A model generated the notes under the pieces. The model saw only the letters and a list, made by a program, of their open reading frames with translations. It made no database searches and was not told where the DNA came from. A stretch of 64,000 bases of DNA from CAJJBL01 sp964519035. GTDB lineage: Bacteria > Pseudomonadota > Alphaproteobacteria > Puniceispirillales > Marisalimonadaceae. The stretch lies in the NCBI GenBank assembly GCA_964519035.1, contig CAZFKZ010000002.1, positions 1 to 64,000 on the forward strand. Reading direction: 5' to 3'. Both the position numbers and the translations under genes were made by a program. Of the stretch, positions 17,838 to 26,141 are shown one piece after another. Each line of letters starts with the position of its first letter. The stretch's first letter is position 1.

Positions 17838-18650
17838 CTATTTTTTTAAACTTTTTAAAAATGAAAGTAGATAATTATTAAATAATTTAGGCTGTTCAAT
17901 ATTAATTAAATGACCTGCATTAGGAATAACTTTAATTAAACTATTTGGTATTTTCTTCTTAATCTCTTTGGCCATAGAAGGAGGTGTCAACGTATCAAGT
18001 TCACCCACCAAAATTAAAGTAGGTATGTTTATTGTCTCAAAGACATGTCTATGTTCAGTTTTCATTGAGGCTTCTATTGTTTTAAGGTAACTATTTTTAT
18101 GAAGGATTGATATTGATTTCACTAGCTTGTCATAGGCTATTTTATTATTCACATCTCCTATTAATGTTTTAGCCACAATTGGAGCTATATCTATAGGTTC
18201 TTTTCCTTGTAAAAGAGGCTCTTTTCTTAAATTTATAAATTTTTCTATTTCTTGTAAACTTAGATTTGATAATCCAAAATGTGTATCACATAATATTAAT
18301 GATTTAACTGATTCTGGAAATTTTTCATAAAACAATGTTGCAATCTGACCTCCCATCGAAAGCCCTACAATATGAGCTTTATCTTTATTAAAATATTTCA
18401 ATACTTTTTTAAGATCGTCTAAAACATCTTGAAAATTTAAACTCCCAAGATAATCATCACTTTCACCGTAACCTCGAGTATCCCATGCAACTGATAAAAA
18501 TTTGCTTGAGAAGAATTCAACATTCTCTTCCCAATTTTTTTTATTACCTCCTATTCCATGAAGAAATACAATCATTTCTCCTTCACCTAAATAATCAACT
18601 GAAATTGATGGTTTAGAACCAATTTTAATAGTTTTAAGTTGGTTATTCAT
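17838..18650 (-). CDS. Alpha/beta-fold hydrolase
   Basis: The 270-residue protein has the oxyanion loop LHGIGGNKKNW near residue 30, the nucleophile elbow GLSMGG with Ser98, an acid residue in LVGELDTLTPP, and His in NAGHLINIEQP. It resembles 3-oxoadipate enol-lactonase and related esterases (PcaD/BioH group). It hydrolyses an ester or lactone in the cytoplasm; the substrate is not assignable. It starts two bases after the stop of the DUF924 gene in the same operon. Confidence 0.83.
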   Translation of the reverse strand: MNNQLKTIKIGSKPSISVDYLGEGEMIVFLHGIGGNKKNWEENVEFFSSKFLSVAWDTRGYGESDDYLGSLNFQDVLDDLKKVLKYFNKDKAHIVGLSMGGQIATLFYEKFPESVKSLILCDTHFGLSNLSLQEIEKFINLRKEPLLQGKEPIDIAPIVAKTLIGDVNNKIAYDKLVKSISILHKNSYLKTIEASMKTEHRHVFETINIPTLILVGELDTLTPPSMAKEIKKKIPNSLIKVIPNAGHLINIEQPKLFNNYLLSFLKSLKK

Positions 18651-18652
18651 TT

Positions 18653-19195
18653 TTAAAATCTACTCCCCGGTAACTTTAAAAAAGATATCTCTGCATCAGT
18701 TGATTTTCTATTTAATATTATATTACGATGAGGAAATCTTCCGAAATTATGAACAATTTCTTTATGTTTTTTAGCGAATTTATAGGTATTATCACTAGTG
18801 TATTTTTTAAATAAAGGTATTCCTAATTCATGATCTAAAATATTTTCACTATGCATAAGGGGCATTAAAAAAAAACTATTATAGTAAATATTTTTATATT
18901 TAATAAAATCGTAAATGATTGCATTTTTACATAGCTTTAAAGCTTTCTTATCGCCAACAAATGATTTAAAAGTATTACGAAAAGCATTTCGTGTGAATTG
19001 ATCTAGTACGATTATATAAGAAAGGTATGTTTCTGAAGAAATATATATATCTTCAAAAGAAGTGTTCAAACACATGTCAATTGTCTCAGAAAATTTATCT
19101 TTAATCAAATTATCAAAGTCTAATTTTTTTTTAAACCACATTTTAGGGTTACATTCTAAAAACCAAAATTTAATTATTTCCTCTGTATTTATCAC
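18653..19195 (-). CDS. DUF924 family protein
   Basis: The 180-residue protein has the DUF924 pattern: EEIIKFWF at the start, WFKKKLDFDNLIKDKF, then IIVLDQFTRNAFRNT around residue 62, and PLMHSENILDHE in the last third. The all-helical TPR-like family is widespread in proteobacteria but has no settled biochemical role. It touches the small gene upstream by one base and the hydrolase gene downstream by two. Confidence 0.82.
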   Translation of the reverse strand: MINTEEIIKFWFLECNPKMWFKKKLDFDNLIKDKFSETIDMCLNTSFEDIYISSETYLSYIIVLDQFTRNAFRNTFKSFVGDKKALKLCKNAIIYDFIKYKNIYYNSFFLMPLMHSENILDHELGIPLFKKYTSDNTYKFAKKHKEIVHNFGRFPHRNIILNRKSTDAEISFLKLPGSRF

Positions 19196-19347
19196 TATTT
19201 GATACTTCTCAAAATCCTACCAATTTCTTTTCCCATTTCCTTTTGTCCAAAAAAGGGAGCCTTTTCACAAGCCTGAGCAAGATAACTTATATCTTTCGTA
19301 TCTAAATATTTCTTCCATAAAGAGAGCATCACTTGTTCTGAATTCAT
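19195..19347 (-). CDS. Hypothetical 50-residue protein between MFS transporter and DUF924 genes
   Basis: The ATG at 19347 overlaps the transporter stop (ATGA), with GGTG a few bases upstream, so translation is coupled. The frame is open further upstream, but that extension would lie inside the transporter gene. The product is charged and helical (LSLWKKYLDTKDISYLAQA, then KEMGKEIGRILRSIK), with no membrane segment or metal motif. I do not recognise the family. Its operon position argues that it is real. Confidence 0.6.
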   Translation of the reverse strand: MNSEQVMLSLWKKYLDTKDISYLAQACEKAPFFGQKEMGKEIGRILRSIK

Positions 19348-20576
19348 TTGATCACCATACTTTTTTTCGCTTTTTGATATACAAAAAATAGATAAATTAT
19401 AATTATTAAATTTATTATATTCCAAAAAATTCCATTTAAAAATGCCAAAGTATATGAACTAGTATAATCATATATTTCACCTGATAACCATCCACCTAAT
19501 GACATGCCAATAATTGTTGCAAAAATCAGCAGTCCAACTCTTTCTGCAACTTCTTCAGGTGGTAAGAATTTACTTATTATAACAGCATATATAGGTACTA
19601 TTCCTCCTTGAGATAATCCAAAGAAAATGGCTACGATATAAAGAGATAACTGGCTGTCAAAAGGCAAAAACATAGATAAAGAAATTGCCTGCAGAGACGA
19701 ACCTAAAATTAAAGTTTGAATTGGACCTATTTTATCTGACAAAAACCCAAATAGTACTCTACTTGTAACAGCAGCAAACAACATAAATGATAGTATTTCT
19801 GTTCCAACAGCTAATCCAAACCCACTATCTATGCATAAAGGAACGATATGTACTTGGGGCATTGACATCGCTATACAACAAAAAACCCCTGCTATCATTA
19901 GTAAAGTTTGGATTTTTTTATTGCTTATTGATAATTTTAAATTTGAATGTATGTCTCTTTGTTCTTCTAAAAATAATTTATTATTTTTTAGATTAGGTGA
20001 TTTATTACCAATAAAATAAAAAAGAATTGGTATAAATATACTACATACTAAAGCAATAAAAAGGTGTGCATTTCTCCAGTCACCTTCAAGGAGAAAATCT
20101 TTAATTAAAAAAGGCCAAATTGCTCCACATAAATGTTGCCCACTTGCTACTAAAGATACAGCCAAACCTTTTCTTTTATGAAAATACTTTGATATATCCG
20201 CCATCATTGGTCCAAAAAAAGCTGCAGCAGAAAAACCTAAAAAAAACTGGACAATAGATAGCCATAATATGTTATTAGCAAAAACTGATAGTAGATATGA
20301 TATAATAAGTAAGCTTAGTGCAAATATTATGGGTTTCTTTACCCCTATCTTGTCTAACATTCTACCTATAATAACATTACCAAAGCCATATCCAAACATA
20401 GTCGTTACGTAGGGGTAAGTTGATGCAGCTCGGTCTAATTGAAATTCATTTTGAATGCTTGGCATAATAATAACAACTGACCACATCCCAGCTGTTCCTA
20501 ATACGCTCATTGTAAAAATAAGCAGAAGTCTCAACCACGCTTGACGGCTATCAATATCTATTAAATTATTGGTCAT
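19344..20576 (-). CDS. Major facilitator superfamily transporter
   Basis: A 410-residue membrane protein with about 12 hydrophobic segments. GRMLDKIGVKKP near residue 71 is the loop 2-3 MFS motif, and RVLFGFLSDKIGP near 280 is its repeat in the second half, as in monocarboxylate/oxalate-formate type carriers. It leads a six-gene operon ending in the CitE-like lyase and likely imports an organic acid used there, or exports a product. It is divergent from a PhyH-type dioxygenase with a good candidate operator in the gap. Confidence 0.82.
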   Translation of the reverse strand: MTNNLIDIDSRQAWLRLLLIFTMSVLGTAGMWSVVIIMPSIQNEFQLDRAASTYPYVTTMFGYGFGNVIIGRMLDKIGVKKPIIFALSLLIISYLLSVFANNILWLSIVQFFLGFSAAAFFGPMMADISKYFHKRKGLAVSLVASGQHLCGAIWPFLIKDFLLEGDWRNAHLFIALVCSIFIPILFYFIGNKSPNLKNNKLFLEEQRDIHSNLKLSISNKKIQTLLMIAGVFCCIAMSMPQVHIVPLCIDSGFGLAVGTEILSFMLFAAVTSRVLFGFLSDKIGPIQTLILGSSLQAISLSMFLPFDSQLSLYIVAIFFGLSQGGIVPIYAVIISKFLPPEEVAERVGLLIFATIIGMSLGGWLSGEIYDYTSSYTLAFLNGIFWNIINLIIIIYLFFVYQKAKKSMVIK

Positions 20577-20604
20577 TTTTTGCTTGCTCTTGGTTTGTTA
20601 ACCA

Positions 20605-20620
20605 TTAACATATTAATTAT
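20605..20620. promoter_or_regulatory. Candidate operator, copy 4 (best form)
   Basis: TTAACATATTAATTAT lies in the 93-base gap between the divergent MFS and PhyH genes. The identical 16 bases occur at 22358 and a 14/16 match at 5649, each time in a divergent gap. The core is a near-perfect inverted repeat (TTAA/TTAA arms). Confidence 0.38.
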
Positions 20621-20669
20621 TAGAATTTCTACAATAACATATACATTTAATTTTGAATGGGGAAAATTA

Positions 20670-21560
20670 ATGGAATTATCTGATGATCAAATTCAGTTTT
20701 ATAATGAAGAAGGGTATCTCTTAGTTGAGGATGTCATATCCAAAGGTCAACTTGAAGAAATGTTGAGCCTTGTTGATAATTTCTACGAAAAATCCAAAAA
20801 AATAAAAAACAATGATAACATATATGATCTAGAAGATGGCCATTCATCTATTAATCCGAGGTTAAAAAGAATTAAGCAACCTCATCAACATACTAATTTT
20901 TTCTGGGATATTATAAAAGAATCTAAAATTCAAAATATTTTAATTGATCTGCTTGGCCAAGATGTTTCTCTAAAAACTAGTAAATTAAATACTAAAGCTC
21001 CTAGTGGCGGTGCAGCGGTTGAATGGCATCAAGACTGGGCATTTTATCCTCATACTAACGATAACGTTCTAGCCTTAGGTTTAATGCTAAATGATGTTGA
21101 TATAGATAATGGTCCGTTAATGGTAATTCCGAAGAGTCATAAAGGACCTATGTTAAGTCATAATAATAATGGTGTGTTTTGTGGAGCGATAAACCCTGAA
21201 GATAAAGATTTTGAAATAAAAAAAGCTGTTACATTAACAGGCAAAGCTAGATCAATGACAATACATCACGCAAGAACCTTGCATGGTTCTGCTCCCAACA
21301 ATAGTAACAGAAATCGTCTGATACTTTTTTATGAATGTAATTCTGCAGATGCGTGGCCATTAGTTGGAGTTGGTGCATATTTGAACAATGGTAATCCTAT
21401 TGAGCTATGTTCACAAATGGAAAAGCAAATGGTTTGTGGTCAAGTTAGTTACCAACCAAGAATGGAAAATATTCCAGTTGTATTACCTCTACCTCCTGCA
21501 CCAGATTATGGGTCTATTTTTACCACTCAAAAAACAGGAGGAGCTAAGTCAGCTTTTTAA
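20670..21560 (+). CDS. Phytanoyl-CoA dioxygenase (PhyH) family protein
   Basis: The 296-residue Fe(II)/2-oxoglutarate dioxygenase begins MELSDDQIQFYNEEGYLLVE, the usual PhyH start. The ATG at 20670 has GGGGAAA upstream, and an in-frame upstream extension to 20580 is not supported. Metal ligands H120 and D122 (EWHQDW) and H205 (TLHGSA), with R216 for 2-oxoglutarate, are in place. This paralogue is only distantly like the one at 12819. It is divergent from an MFS transporter and convergent with a class II aldolase. Substrate unknown. Confidence 0.85.
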   Translation: MELSDDQIQFYNEEGYLLVEDVISKGQLEEMLSLVDNFYEKSKKIKNNDNIYDLEDGHSSINPRLKRIKQPHQHTNFFWDIIKESKIQNILIDLLGQDVSLKTSKLNTKAPSGGAAVEWHQDWAFYPHTNDNVLALGLMLNDVDIDNGPLMVIPKSHKGPMLSHNNNGVFCGAINPEDKDFEIKKAVTLTGKARSMTIHHARTLHGSAPNNSNRNRLILFYECNSADAWPLVGVGAYLNNGNPIELCSQMEKQMVCGQVSYQPRMENIPVVLPLPPAPDYGSIFTTQKTGGAKSAF

Positions 21561-22324
21561 TTTTTATAATCAGGTGACTCTCTATCTAACTTTCTTAATA
21601 GTGCAGGCCAAGCAAGTCTATCTCTGCCTAAATCAAACATACCAACTGATTGTTCTTGAGTAGTTTTTATAGCGTTTGGTGAAGGCATGTTAATATTACC
21701 TGCTGATTGAGCTCTAATTTGAGAGCTACAAGCCCTTTCAAGAAAGTATATTCCCATAAAAGCTATTCCGCAGGTTTGTCCTACGGAAAGTGTTCCATGA
21801 TTTCTAAGAATATAAAGATTCTTATCACCTATATCTGCAATTAATCTCTCACGTTCACTATGATCTAATGCGAGGCCTTCATAGTCATGATAAGCAATAT
21901 GAGGATGTATTAACATTGAAGTTTGACTTATTGGTAACAAACCATCTTTTTGAATTGAAACCGCGACGCCATCATTTGTATGAAGATGTAAGACGCATTG
22001 AGCATCATCTCTTGCGGAGTGAATGGCGCTATGAATTGTAAATCCAGCTGGATTTACTTCATAAGGAGTATCAATTACTGAATTACCATCCAAATCAATT
22101 TTAACTAAGCTAGATGCGGTTATTTCATCAAACATTAATCCGTAAGGATTAATAAGGAAATGGTGTTCAGGACCAGGTATACGAAGAGAAACATGAGTAT
22201 AAATTAAATCATCCCAACCATATAAGGCTATTAACCTGTAAGTAGCAGCTAATTCTAAACGAAGTTGCCATTCTTTTTCACTAATTTGGCTTTTTAATTT
22301 ACTTGCGTCTACCATATGGTTCAT
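21557..22324 (-). CDS. Class II aldolase/adducin family protein
   Basis: The 255-residue protein has the Zn-dependent class II aldolase fold: YTHVSLRIPG near residue 42, CVLHLHTNDG with the HxH metal pair near 114, and ILRNHGTLSVG near 175 with the third histidine. Members cleave fuculose- or ribulose-phosphates or act as decarboxylases of sugar acids. The phosphate-binding residues cannot be confirmed by eye. It overlaps the convergent PhyH gene by 4 bases and has a candidate operator upstream. Confidence 0.84.
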   Translation of the reverse strand: MNHMVDASKLKSQISEKEWQLRLELAATYRLIALYGWDDLIYTHVSLRIPGPEHHFLINPYGLMFDEITASSLVKIDLDGNSVIDTPYEVNPAGFTIHSAIHSARDDAQCVLHLHTNDGVAVSIQKDGLLPISQTSMLIHPHIAYHDYEGLALDHSERERLIADIGDKNLYILRNHGTLSVGQTCGIAFMGIYFLERACSSQIRAQSAGNINMPSPNAIKTTQEQSVGMFDLGRDRLAWPALLRKLDRESPDYKN

Positions 22325-22357
22325 TATTTTTCTCCAGAAATTAATTCATATATAATT

Positions 22358-22373
22358 TTAACATATTAATTAT
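22358..22373. promoter_or_regulatory. Candidate operator, copy 5 (best form)
   Basis: TTAACATATTAATTAT, identical over 16 bases to the copy at 20605. It lies upstream of the class II aldolase gene in the divergent gap with recQ. It is closer to the aldolase start (34 bases) than to recQ (70 bases). Confidence 0.38.
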
Positions 22374-22442
22374 ATGAGTTCTAGATTAAAACATAATTTG
22401 TTATTTAGTTAATATAGTTTTTACAAAGTTAAACGTTTCAAA

Positions 22443-24263
22443 ATGAATTCTTCAACAATTGAAATACTTAAGACAAAAGCCAAAAATAATTTAAATAATG
22501 TTTTTGGGTTTTCTAATTATAGAGATAGTCAAGAGGAGATAGTTGATTGCATTTTAAATAGAGAAGATATCATTACAGTTATGCCAACTGGTTCAGGTAA
22601 ATCATTATGTTATCAACTACCTGCATTAGTATTTGATAATAAGACAGTAGTTATATCTCCGTTAATATCTCTAATTAATGATCAAGTTGACGGATTAAAT
22701 TTATTAGGAATAAATGCAGTAAAATTACATTCAAATTTAAGCGCAGAAGAAAATCGAACTTCTTTCAGACAATTTAAATCAAATGATTGTAAAATTATCT
22801 ATATGTCTCCAGAACGTCTAATGACAGATAATATGCTAATGAACTTGAGTGAATTAAATGTAGATATGTTTGTCATTGATGAAGCACATTGTATTTCAAA
22901 ATGGGGAGCTTCTTTTAGACCTGAATATGAAAGACTTTCTCTATTAAAAAATAAGTTTCCTCAAGCAATTATTACAGCTTTTACAGCTACAGCAGATTAT
23001 TCAACTAGAATTGACATATCAAATAAACTTACAAATGGAAAAGCTAAAATAATTGTTAAAGGGTTTGATCGACCTAATTTATTTTTAGCTGTTGAACAAA
23101 AAGTTAATTGGAAAAAGCAATTAATAGATTTCTTATTACCTAGGAAAGAATTTAGTGGAATAATTTACTGTTTATCTAGAAAGGGCACAGATGAAGTTAC
23201 AAGTTATCTGAATAAATCAGGATTTAATGCGTTGTCATATCATGCAGGACATAACGCAGATCATTTAAAAGAAAATCAAGATAAATTCATGTCAGATGAA
23301 AAGGTTATTATTGTAGCTACAATAGCTTTTGGAATGGGTATTGATAAAGCAGATATTAGATTTGTAGTACACTTAAACCTTCCAGGAAGCATGGAAGCAT
23401 TTTATCAAGAAATTGGAAGAGCAGGTAGAGACGGATTAAATGCAGATACTTTGCTAATTTATGGATTAAATGATCTAATAATAAGACGTAAAATGGTAGA
23501 ACAAAATGGTGACGACTTTGAACAAAAACTTAGAGAAAACAAAAGATTAGACTCATTATTAGCATATTGTGAGGCTTCTGGTTGTCGTAGAAAAGCTTTG
23601 TTATCTTATTTTGATGATACTTTAGTTAAATGTGATCATTGTGATAATTGTTTGAACCCGCCAATTTTGTCCGATGTTACAATCTTTTCCCAAATGCTTA
23701 TGTCCGCAATAATGAGAACAGGACAATGTTTTGGAACTGTCCATATTATAGATATTGTTATTGGTAGTTCTAATCAAAAAGTAATGGATAGAAAACATCA
23801 TTTATTGCCAACATTTGGAGTAGGTAAAGAAAAACCTAAACCATTTTGGCAAGGACTTATTCGTCAAATGATATCATCTGGACATATAGTCATTGACCTT
23901 GAACGCTTTGGAGGTTTGAAAATTACAGTCGAAGGGCTTGAAGTTCTAAAAGGAAATAAAAAATATAATGCTAATGTTAAGGAAGGTATTAAAAAAACTT
24001 CTAGCTTAAAAAAAGTCAATAATAATAAAAATAATTTTAATGAAAATGATTTAGTTATTTTTAATGAATTAAAAAAATTAAGATTTGAATTAGCAAAAAA
24101 TCAAAAATTACCAGCCTATTTAATTTTCTCTGATGCTACCTTATCTGAAATATCTATTCAAAAACCACAAAATCTAAATGAATTTGGCAATATTAATGGA
24201 GTAGGTGAAATAAAGCTTAAAAGATATGGTGAATTATTTATTCAAAAACTAAAAAAACTTTAA
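22443..24263 (+). CDS. recQ: ATP-dependent DNA helicase RecQ
   Basis: The 606-residue protein is a full RecQ. Walker A is MPTGSGKS (Lys53) and the DEAH box is at 146-149 (IDEAHCISKWG). Motif VI is QEIGRAGRDG near 322-331. The Zn-binding Cys set is C376, C397, C400 and C403, followed by a winged-helix RQC part and a C-terminal HRDC domain (from about 525). It unwinds DNA at stalled forks and recombination intermediates. Length is typical of the bacterial enzyme. It stands alone on its strand. Confidence 0.95.
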   Translation: MNSSTIEILKTKAKNNLNNVFGFSNYRDSQEEIVDCILNREDIITVMPTGSGKSLCYQLPALVFDNKTVVISPLISLINDQVDGLNLLGINAVKLHSNLSAEENRTSFRQFKSNDCKIIYMSPERLMTDNMLMNLSELNVDMFVIDEAHCISKWGASFRPEYERLSLLKNKFPQAIITAFTATADYSTRIDISNKLTNGKAKIIVKGFDRPNLFLAVEQKVNWKKQLIDFLLPRKEFSGIIYCLSRKGTDEVTSYLNKSGFNALSYHAGHNADHLKENQDKFMSDEKVIIVATIAFGMGIDKADIRFVVHLNLPGSMEAFYQEIGRAGRDGLNADTLLIYGLNDLIIRRKMVEQNGDDFEQKLRENKRLDSLLAYCEASGCRRKALLSYFDDTLVKCDHCDNCLNPPILSDVTIFSQMLMSAIMRTGQCFGTVHIIDIVIGSSNQKVMDRKHHLLPTFGVGKEKPKPFWQGLIRQMISSGHIVIDLERFGGLKITVEGLEVLKGNKKYNANVKEGIKKTSSLKKVNNNKNNFNENDLVIFNELKKLRFELAKNQKLPAYLIFSDATLSEISIQKPQNLNEFGNINGVGEIKLKRYGELFIQKLKKL

Positions 24264-24290
24264 GCTTGAGAGTATAAAAACAAAACATAT

Positions 24291-24701
24291 TTATCTTACA
24301 GTTATTATTTTTCTTATTTTTTTTTCTTGAGGTAATTTATGTAACTTTATAACTAAAATACCATTATTTAAAACTGCTTCTTTTATTTCTATGTTTTGCT
24401 CTAATCTAAACGATTGATTAATAACATTTGTCTTTATACCTTTATGAATAACTTCAAAATATTCTACATCTATTCTATTATCAACTTTAATTGTTAAAAT
24501 ATTATTAGATAAACTTAGATGAATTTGGTTTTCTTTTATTCCAGCAAGTGCAATGTTAATTTCATAGTTAGAGTCTTCGCATCTGATTATATCATAGGCA
24601 ATATCAGATGATACTTTATTTAATGTGGCTTGATCAATTTCATTAAAAATTTTATCAAACCCAACAAAAATTTTGAGGTGTTGATTTTGAATAAAAGTCA
24701 T
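24291..24701 (-). CDS. Hsp20/alpha-crystallin family small heat-shock protein
   Basis: The 136-residue protein has the alpha-crystallin beta-sandwich: YDIIRCEDSNYEINIALAG, then NILTIKV, and a C-terminal IKEAVLNNGILVIKLHKLP, the conserved A-x-x-x-n-G-v-L motif of Hsp20 proteins. It is a holdase chaperone in the cytoplasm, closest in layout to IbpA/HspA of alphaproteobacteria. The usual C-terminal IxI anchor may be IRKIITV. It follows a 94-residue gene of unknown function by 18 bases. Confidence 0.85.
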   Translation of the reverse strand: MTFIQNQHLKIFVGFDKIFNEIDQATLNKVSSDIAYDIIRCEDSNYEINIALAGIKENQIHLSLSNNILTIKVDNRIDVEYFEVIHKGIKTNVINQSFRLEQNIEIKEAVLNNGILVIKLHKLPQEKKIRKIITVR

Positions 24702-24719
24702 TTAATTTTTAAAAAATAA

Positions 24720-25004
24720 TTAAGCATCTAACCTAAAAACTCTTTCTCCTTCAATTAGCTTTATTTTAGTATTACCCTTAACTTCATTTAATTCATCAGC
24801 CATAATTTTCATCACCTTACTAGCATCATTTTTATTTTTAAAACATGATATTATAAAACCAGTAGTTTCAGAGACCCTGTAAACTTCACAACTCAATTGA
24901 CCACTTTTAATATTTCTAGGTATCATTATGTTTTGAAAAAAGGCTATTAACATATCACAGTTTATTTTTGATGTTGTTTGAAATTCAGCTAGTCTTGTAT
25001 ACAT
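24720..25004 (-). CDS. Hypothetical 94-residue protein, possible dimeric alpha/beta-barrel fold
   Basis: I do not recognise this family. The alternation of strands and helices (LAEFQTTSKINCDMLIAFFQ, then SCEVYRVSETTGFIISCFKN, then KVMKIMADELNEV) resembles an ABM-like ferredoxin fold. It contains three cysteines, no signal peptide and no membrane segment. It lies upstream of the small heat-shock gene and is probably co-transcribed with it. Confidence 0.6.
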   Translation of the reverse strand: MYTRLAEFQTTSKINCDMLIAFFQNIMIPRNIKSGQLSCEVYRVSETTGFIISCFKNKNDASKVMKIMADELNEVKGNTKIKLIEGERVFRLDA

Positions 25005-25074
25005 TTTAAAATCTCTTGTTTATTGATTCAGTAATATGTAATTATATATTAGTTCATTTTTAGAAAGTAACAAT

Positions 25075-25374
25075 ATGAAGATTTTTTATTTTTTATTTTT
25101 TTTTCTTATTTCATCAACTAGTTTTGCTCATGATTGCATCCTTAATGGCACATCAGCTAAAGAAATAACTATTTATAATTCATGTAAAGCTGATCTAAGG
25201 TTAAATCCAAAAAGGATAGATAACTTACAAAGTGATGAATTGAATAAAAGTTTATTTAAAGTAAAAATACAAAAACTAAAAGATGAGAATAAGAGACTTA
25301 AAAATCAATTAAGAGATCTTAAATTTAGATTAAATAGTATAATGATATCTATCAATTCTTATATAAATAATTAG
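25075..25374 (+). CDS. Small exported protein with C-terminal coiled coil
   Basis: The 99-residue protein begins with a clear signal peptide (MKIFYFLFFFLISSTSFA, cleavage after SFA). A short domain with two cysteines follows (C21 and about C39), and then a charged helix from residue 65 (KVKIQKLKDENKRLKNQLRD) with heptad spacing typical of a coiled coil. Probably periplasmic and oligomeric. No lipobox cysteine follows the cleavage site directly. I do not recognise the family. Confidence 0.65.
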   Translation: MKIFYFLFFFLISSTSFAHDCILNGTSAKEITIYNSCKADLRLNPKRIDNLQSDELNKSLFKVKIQKLKDENKRLKNQLRDLKFRLNSIMISINSYINN

Positions 25375-25399
25375 TTATGATATTTTGTGAGGGAATAAA

Positions 25400-26119
25400 A
25401 TGAAAAAAGCGTTAGTTATCGGAGTAGGTCCATTAAATGGATTAGGTGCTCAACTAGCTAAAAAAATTGCTAAGAATAACTTTGAAGTATTTGTAGCTGG
25501 AAGAACCAAATCGTCTCTTAACGCGGTAGTAGATAGTATTTTTAAAGATGGTAATAAAGCAAATGCAGTAGTCGTTGACACAACGAACGAAAATGAGGTT
25601 AAGGCTATGATGAATAGTGTTGGGCCTGGATTAGATTTTGCTATTTATAACGTTGGTAATAATAGGCCTGGAAAAATTTTAGATATGGAACCTAATTATT
25701 TTAAAGAAAGTTGGGAAACTTGTTGTTTTGGAGGCTTTTTATTTTCTAAGGAGGTAATAAAAACATTCTTAAAAGAAAAAACTCCTGGAACTTTAATTTT
25801 TACAGGGGCTAGTGCCTCTTTAAGGGGGAAAGCTAACTTTGGTGCATTCAACTCAGCAAAAGGAGCTTTAAGAAATTTAGCTCAAGCAATTGCTAAGGAA
25901 TACGCTCCAAATTCCATTCATGTTAGTCATGTCATAGTAGACGGAGGATTAGCTGGTGATAAAATTAAAAACCGTCTTTCTGATTTTGATGAAAGAGTAA
26001 AAGAAGGTAAATTAATGCACATCGAAAGTGTTACTGATGCTTATATGTTTTTATATAATCAAAATAAAAATGCATGGTCTTTTGAGTTAGATATAAGAAC
26101 CTCAAAAGAAAACTGGTAA
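25400..26119 (+). CDS. SDR-family protein with Phe in place of the catalytic Tyr
   Basis: The 239-residue Rossmann protein begins KKALVIGVGPLNGLGAQLA, a variant of the TGxxxGxG motif. The active-site segment reads FGAFNSAKGALRNLAQA: the lysine of YxxxK is present but the tyrosine is phenylalanine. ASAS supplies a serine. Some SDRs of this branch keep activity with this change, others are thought non-catalytic. It is the first gene of a three-gene run with a classical SDR and a DapA-family lyase. Confidence 0.78.
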   Translation: MKKALVIGVGPLNGLGAQLAKKIAKNNFEVFVAGRTKSSLNAVVDSIFKDGNKANAVVVDTTNENEVKAMMNSVGPGLDFAIYNVGNNRPGKILDMEPNYFKESWETCCFGGFLFSKEVIKTFLKEKTPGTLIFTGASASLRGKANFGAFNSAKGALRNLAQAIAKEYAPNSIHVSHVIVDGGLAGDKIKNRLSDFDERVKEGKLMHIESVTDAYMFLYNQNKNAWSFELDIRTSKENW

Positions 26120-26141
26120 CTTTAAAAAGGAGAATGTTTGA

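Noticed and set aside
19348..19425. Upstream in-frame extension of the 50-residue gene
   Set aside because: It would lie inside the end of the MFS gene; the ATGA overlap at 19344-19347 with GGTG upstream explains translation better.
20580..20669. Upstream in-frame extension of the PhyH gene
   Set aside because: It would add 30 hydrophobic residues across the promoter gap and candidate operator; the ATG at 20670 has a clear ribosome site and gives the standard family N-terminus.
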